A stretch of 6,791 nucleotides of DNA, taken from Pseudomonadota bacterium. GTDB lineage: Bacteria; Pseudomonadota; Gammaproteobacteria; Xanthomonadales; Rhodanobacteraceae. Position numbers and translations under genes: made by a program. This document shows positions 5,621 through 6,791 of this stretch, in pieces; position 1 is the stretch's first letter, and the number at the start of each line of letters is the position of its first letter. Below the pieces are notes generated by a model, which saw nothing but the letters and a program-made list of their open reading frames with translations, ran no database searches and had not been told where the DNA came from. Location of the stretch: assembly GCA_021798675.1 (NCBI GenBank), contig JAJZGE010000095.1:1-6791 (forward strand), written 5' to 3'.

Positions 5621-6762
5621 AGCCGGCACAGCCGTTCGGCGGCTGCCTCCATGGTGGCGTCGCTCTTGGCGAAGCACAGGCGCAGCAGGCGCGTGCCCGG
5701 CGCGGTCTCGCAGAACGGCGTCAGCGGGATCGCCGCCACGCCGCCCTGCTCCACCAGCCAGCGGCTGAAGGCTAGGTCGTCCTCGTCGCGGATCGCCGAG
5801 TAGTCCACCAGCTGGAAGTAGCCGCCCGGCACGTCGAGCAGCGTGAAGCGCGACGGCGCCAGCAGTGCGCGGAAACGGTCACGCTTGGCCTGGTAGAACG
5901 CGGGCAGCTCCAGGTAATGCCGCGGGTCGCTGGCGAGGAACTCAGCGAACGCGGCCTGCGCGGGATGGAAGCTGCAGAACGTAAGGTACTGATGCACCTT
6001 GCGGAATTCCGCGGTAAGCGCCCTCGGCGCCACCGCATAGCCCAGCTTCCAGCCGGTGCAGTGGTAGGTCTTGCCGAAGGAGGACACCACGATGCTGCGC
6101 GCGGCCAGTTCCGGGTGACGCAGCACGCTCTCGTGCTGCCGGCCGTCGTAGACGATGTGTTCGTACACCTCGTCGGACAGCACCACGATGCCGGTGTCGC
6201 GCACGATCGCCGCCAGCTCGTCGAGGTCGGCTGCCGACAGTACCGCGCCGGACGGGTTGTGCGGACTGTTGATCAGGATCATGCGCGTGCGCGGCGTCAC
6301 CGCGTCGCGCACACGCTGCCAGTCCACGGCAAAGCTCGGCGCAAGCAGCGGGATATGCACCGCCCTGGCGCCCTGCAGCTCGATGACCGGCTCGTAGCTG
6401 TCGTAGGCCGGATCGAACACGATCACCTCCTCGCCCGTGCGCACCATCGCGGCGATCGCTGCGAACAACGCCTCGGTGGCACCGGAGGTCACGGTGATTT
6501 CGGCGTCGACGTCGGGGCGGTGGCCGTACATGCGCTCGGTCTTCAACGCGATCTGCTCGCGCAGCGGCGCGGTGCCGTGCATCGGCGCGTACTGGTTGCG
6601 CCCCTCGTCCATCGCGCGCGCCAGCGCATCGCGCAGGCCCTGCGGCGGCTCGAAATCCGGGAAACCCTGCCCCAGGTTCACCGCCTTGTGCTCCAGCGCG
6701 AGCTGGCTCATCACGCTGAATATGGTGGTGCCGACCTTGGGGAGCTTGGTGTCGATCTTCAT
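5617..6762 (-). CDS. PLP-dependent methionine/glutamine aminotransferase (YbdL/MtnE-like)
   Basis: 381 residues, full length for a class I/II (fold type I) aminotransferase, cytoplasmic. Visible motifs: GQGFPDF (31-37), SGATEAL (93-99) in the cofactor phosphate region, NSPHNP with Asn169, SDEVY with Asp197 (pairs with the PLP ring nitrogen) and Tyr200, SSFGKTYHCTGWKLGY with the Schiff-base Lys231, and RLCFAK with Arg361 for the substrate carboxylate. The GKTYHxTGWK pattern is that of the E. coli YbdL/kynurenine aminotransferase/glutamine transaminase K branch, which prefers methionine, glutamine and aromatic amino acids. The omega-amidase that follows with a four-base overlap fits this: it removes the 2-oxoglutaramate made when glutamine is the amino donor, so 2-oxo-4-methylthiobutyrate can be returned to methionine. 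The exact substrate range is inferred. The ATG at 6762 is the family start; upstream only a weak ribosome binding site is seen. The first 29 upstream bases are all that the window includes. Confidence 0.92.
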   Translation of the reverse strand: MKIDTKLPKVGTTIFSVMSQLALEHKAVNLGQGFPDFEPPQGLRDALARAMDEGRNQYAPMHGTAPLREQIALKTERMYGHRPDVDAEITVTSGATEALFAAIAAMVRTGEEVIVFDPAYDSYEPVIELQGARAVHIPLLAPSFAVDWQRVRDAVTPRTRMILINSPHNPSGAVLSAADLDELAAIVRDTGIVVLSDEVYEHIVYDGRQHESVLRHPELAARSIVVSSFGKTYHCTGWKLGYAVAPRALTAEFRKVHQYLTFCSFHPAQAAFAEFLASDPRHYLELPAFYQAKRDRFRALLAPSRFTLLDVPGGYFQLVDYSAIRDEDDLAFSRWLVEQGGVAAIPLTPFCETAPGTRLLRLCFAKSDATMEAAAERLCRL

Positions 6763-6791
6763 CGTATTGCCGTATGGAAGTCCAAACGAAA
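6763..6791 (-). promoter_or_regulatory. Partial leader of the aminotransferase-amidase operon
   Basis: Only 29 bases lie upstream of the aminotransferase start before the window ends. They contain ATACG twice with an eight-base period (6775-6771 and 6767-6763, minus strand) and no strong Shine-Dalgarno. The promoter is probably outside the window. Confidence 0.3.

Noticed and set aside
5621..5677. Omega-amidase start at ATG 5677
   Set aside because: It would add an Arg/His-rich leader that shadows the end of the aminotransferase in another frame; the GTGA overlap at 5620 gives a normal N-terminus.
4856..5803. Plus-strand open frame of 315 codons opposite the amidase and aminotransferase
   Set aside because: It is antisense to two genes with complete catalytic motifs; no ribosome binding site or family resemblance was seen.

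Overview
The window is GC-rich (roughly two thirds G+C by eye) and densely coding: five complete protein genes fill nearly all of it. Codon use, GC level and the character of the proteins suggest a gammaproteobacterium of the Xanthomonadales/Lysobacterales, perhaps Rhodanobacteraceae (Rhodanobacter/Dyella-like). That placement is an impression, not a database result. I see no tRNA, rRNA, CRISPR, insertion sequence, phage gene or integration site.

Left part (1-3292): a small secreted protein of unknown function (25-615, minus) is divergent from a large transcription regulator (776-3292, plus). The regulator joins an OmpR-type winged helix-turn-helix to a STAND-type NTPase and a long helical-repeat region. 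The 160-base divergent region between them carries three imperfect dyads and is the obvious place for the regulator to act.

Middle part (3250-4798): an FAD-linked oxidoreductase of the berberine-bridge/6-hydroxynicotine-oxidase type (3250-4635, minus) runs tail to tail into the regulator with a 43-base coding overlap. Its 163-base upstream gap holds a run of nine G next to the start codon, a perfect 14-base palindrome, and a 10-base word identical to one in the divergent promoter region. This suggests, without proving, that the secreted protein, the regulator and the oxidase form one regulated unit.

Right part (4799-6762): a PLP aminotransferase of the YbdL/MtnE type and an omega-amidase (YafV/Nit2 type) lie on the minus strand with a GTGA stop/start overlap, so they are probably translationally coupled. 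Together they fit the glutamine transaminase/omega-amidase pathway: the aminotransferase regenerates an amino acid such as methionine from its 2-oxo acid with glutamine as donor, and the amidase hydrolyses the 2-oxoglutaramate by-product, pulling the reaction forward.

Nothing here is clearly an unprecedented system. The least explained parts are the secreted protein, the ligand of the STAND regulator, the substrate of the oxidase with its atypical C-terminus, and the shared DNA word in the two intergenic regions.
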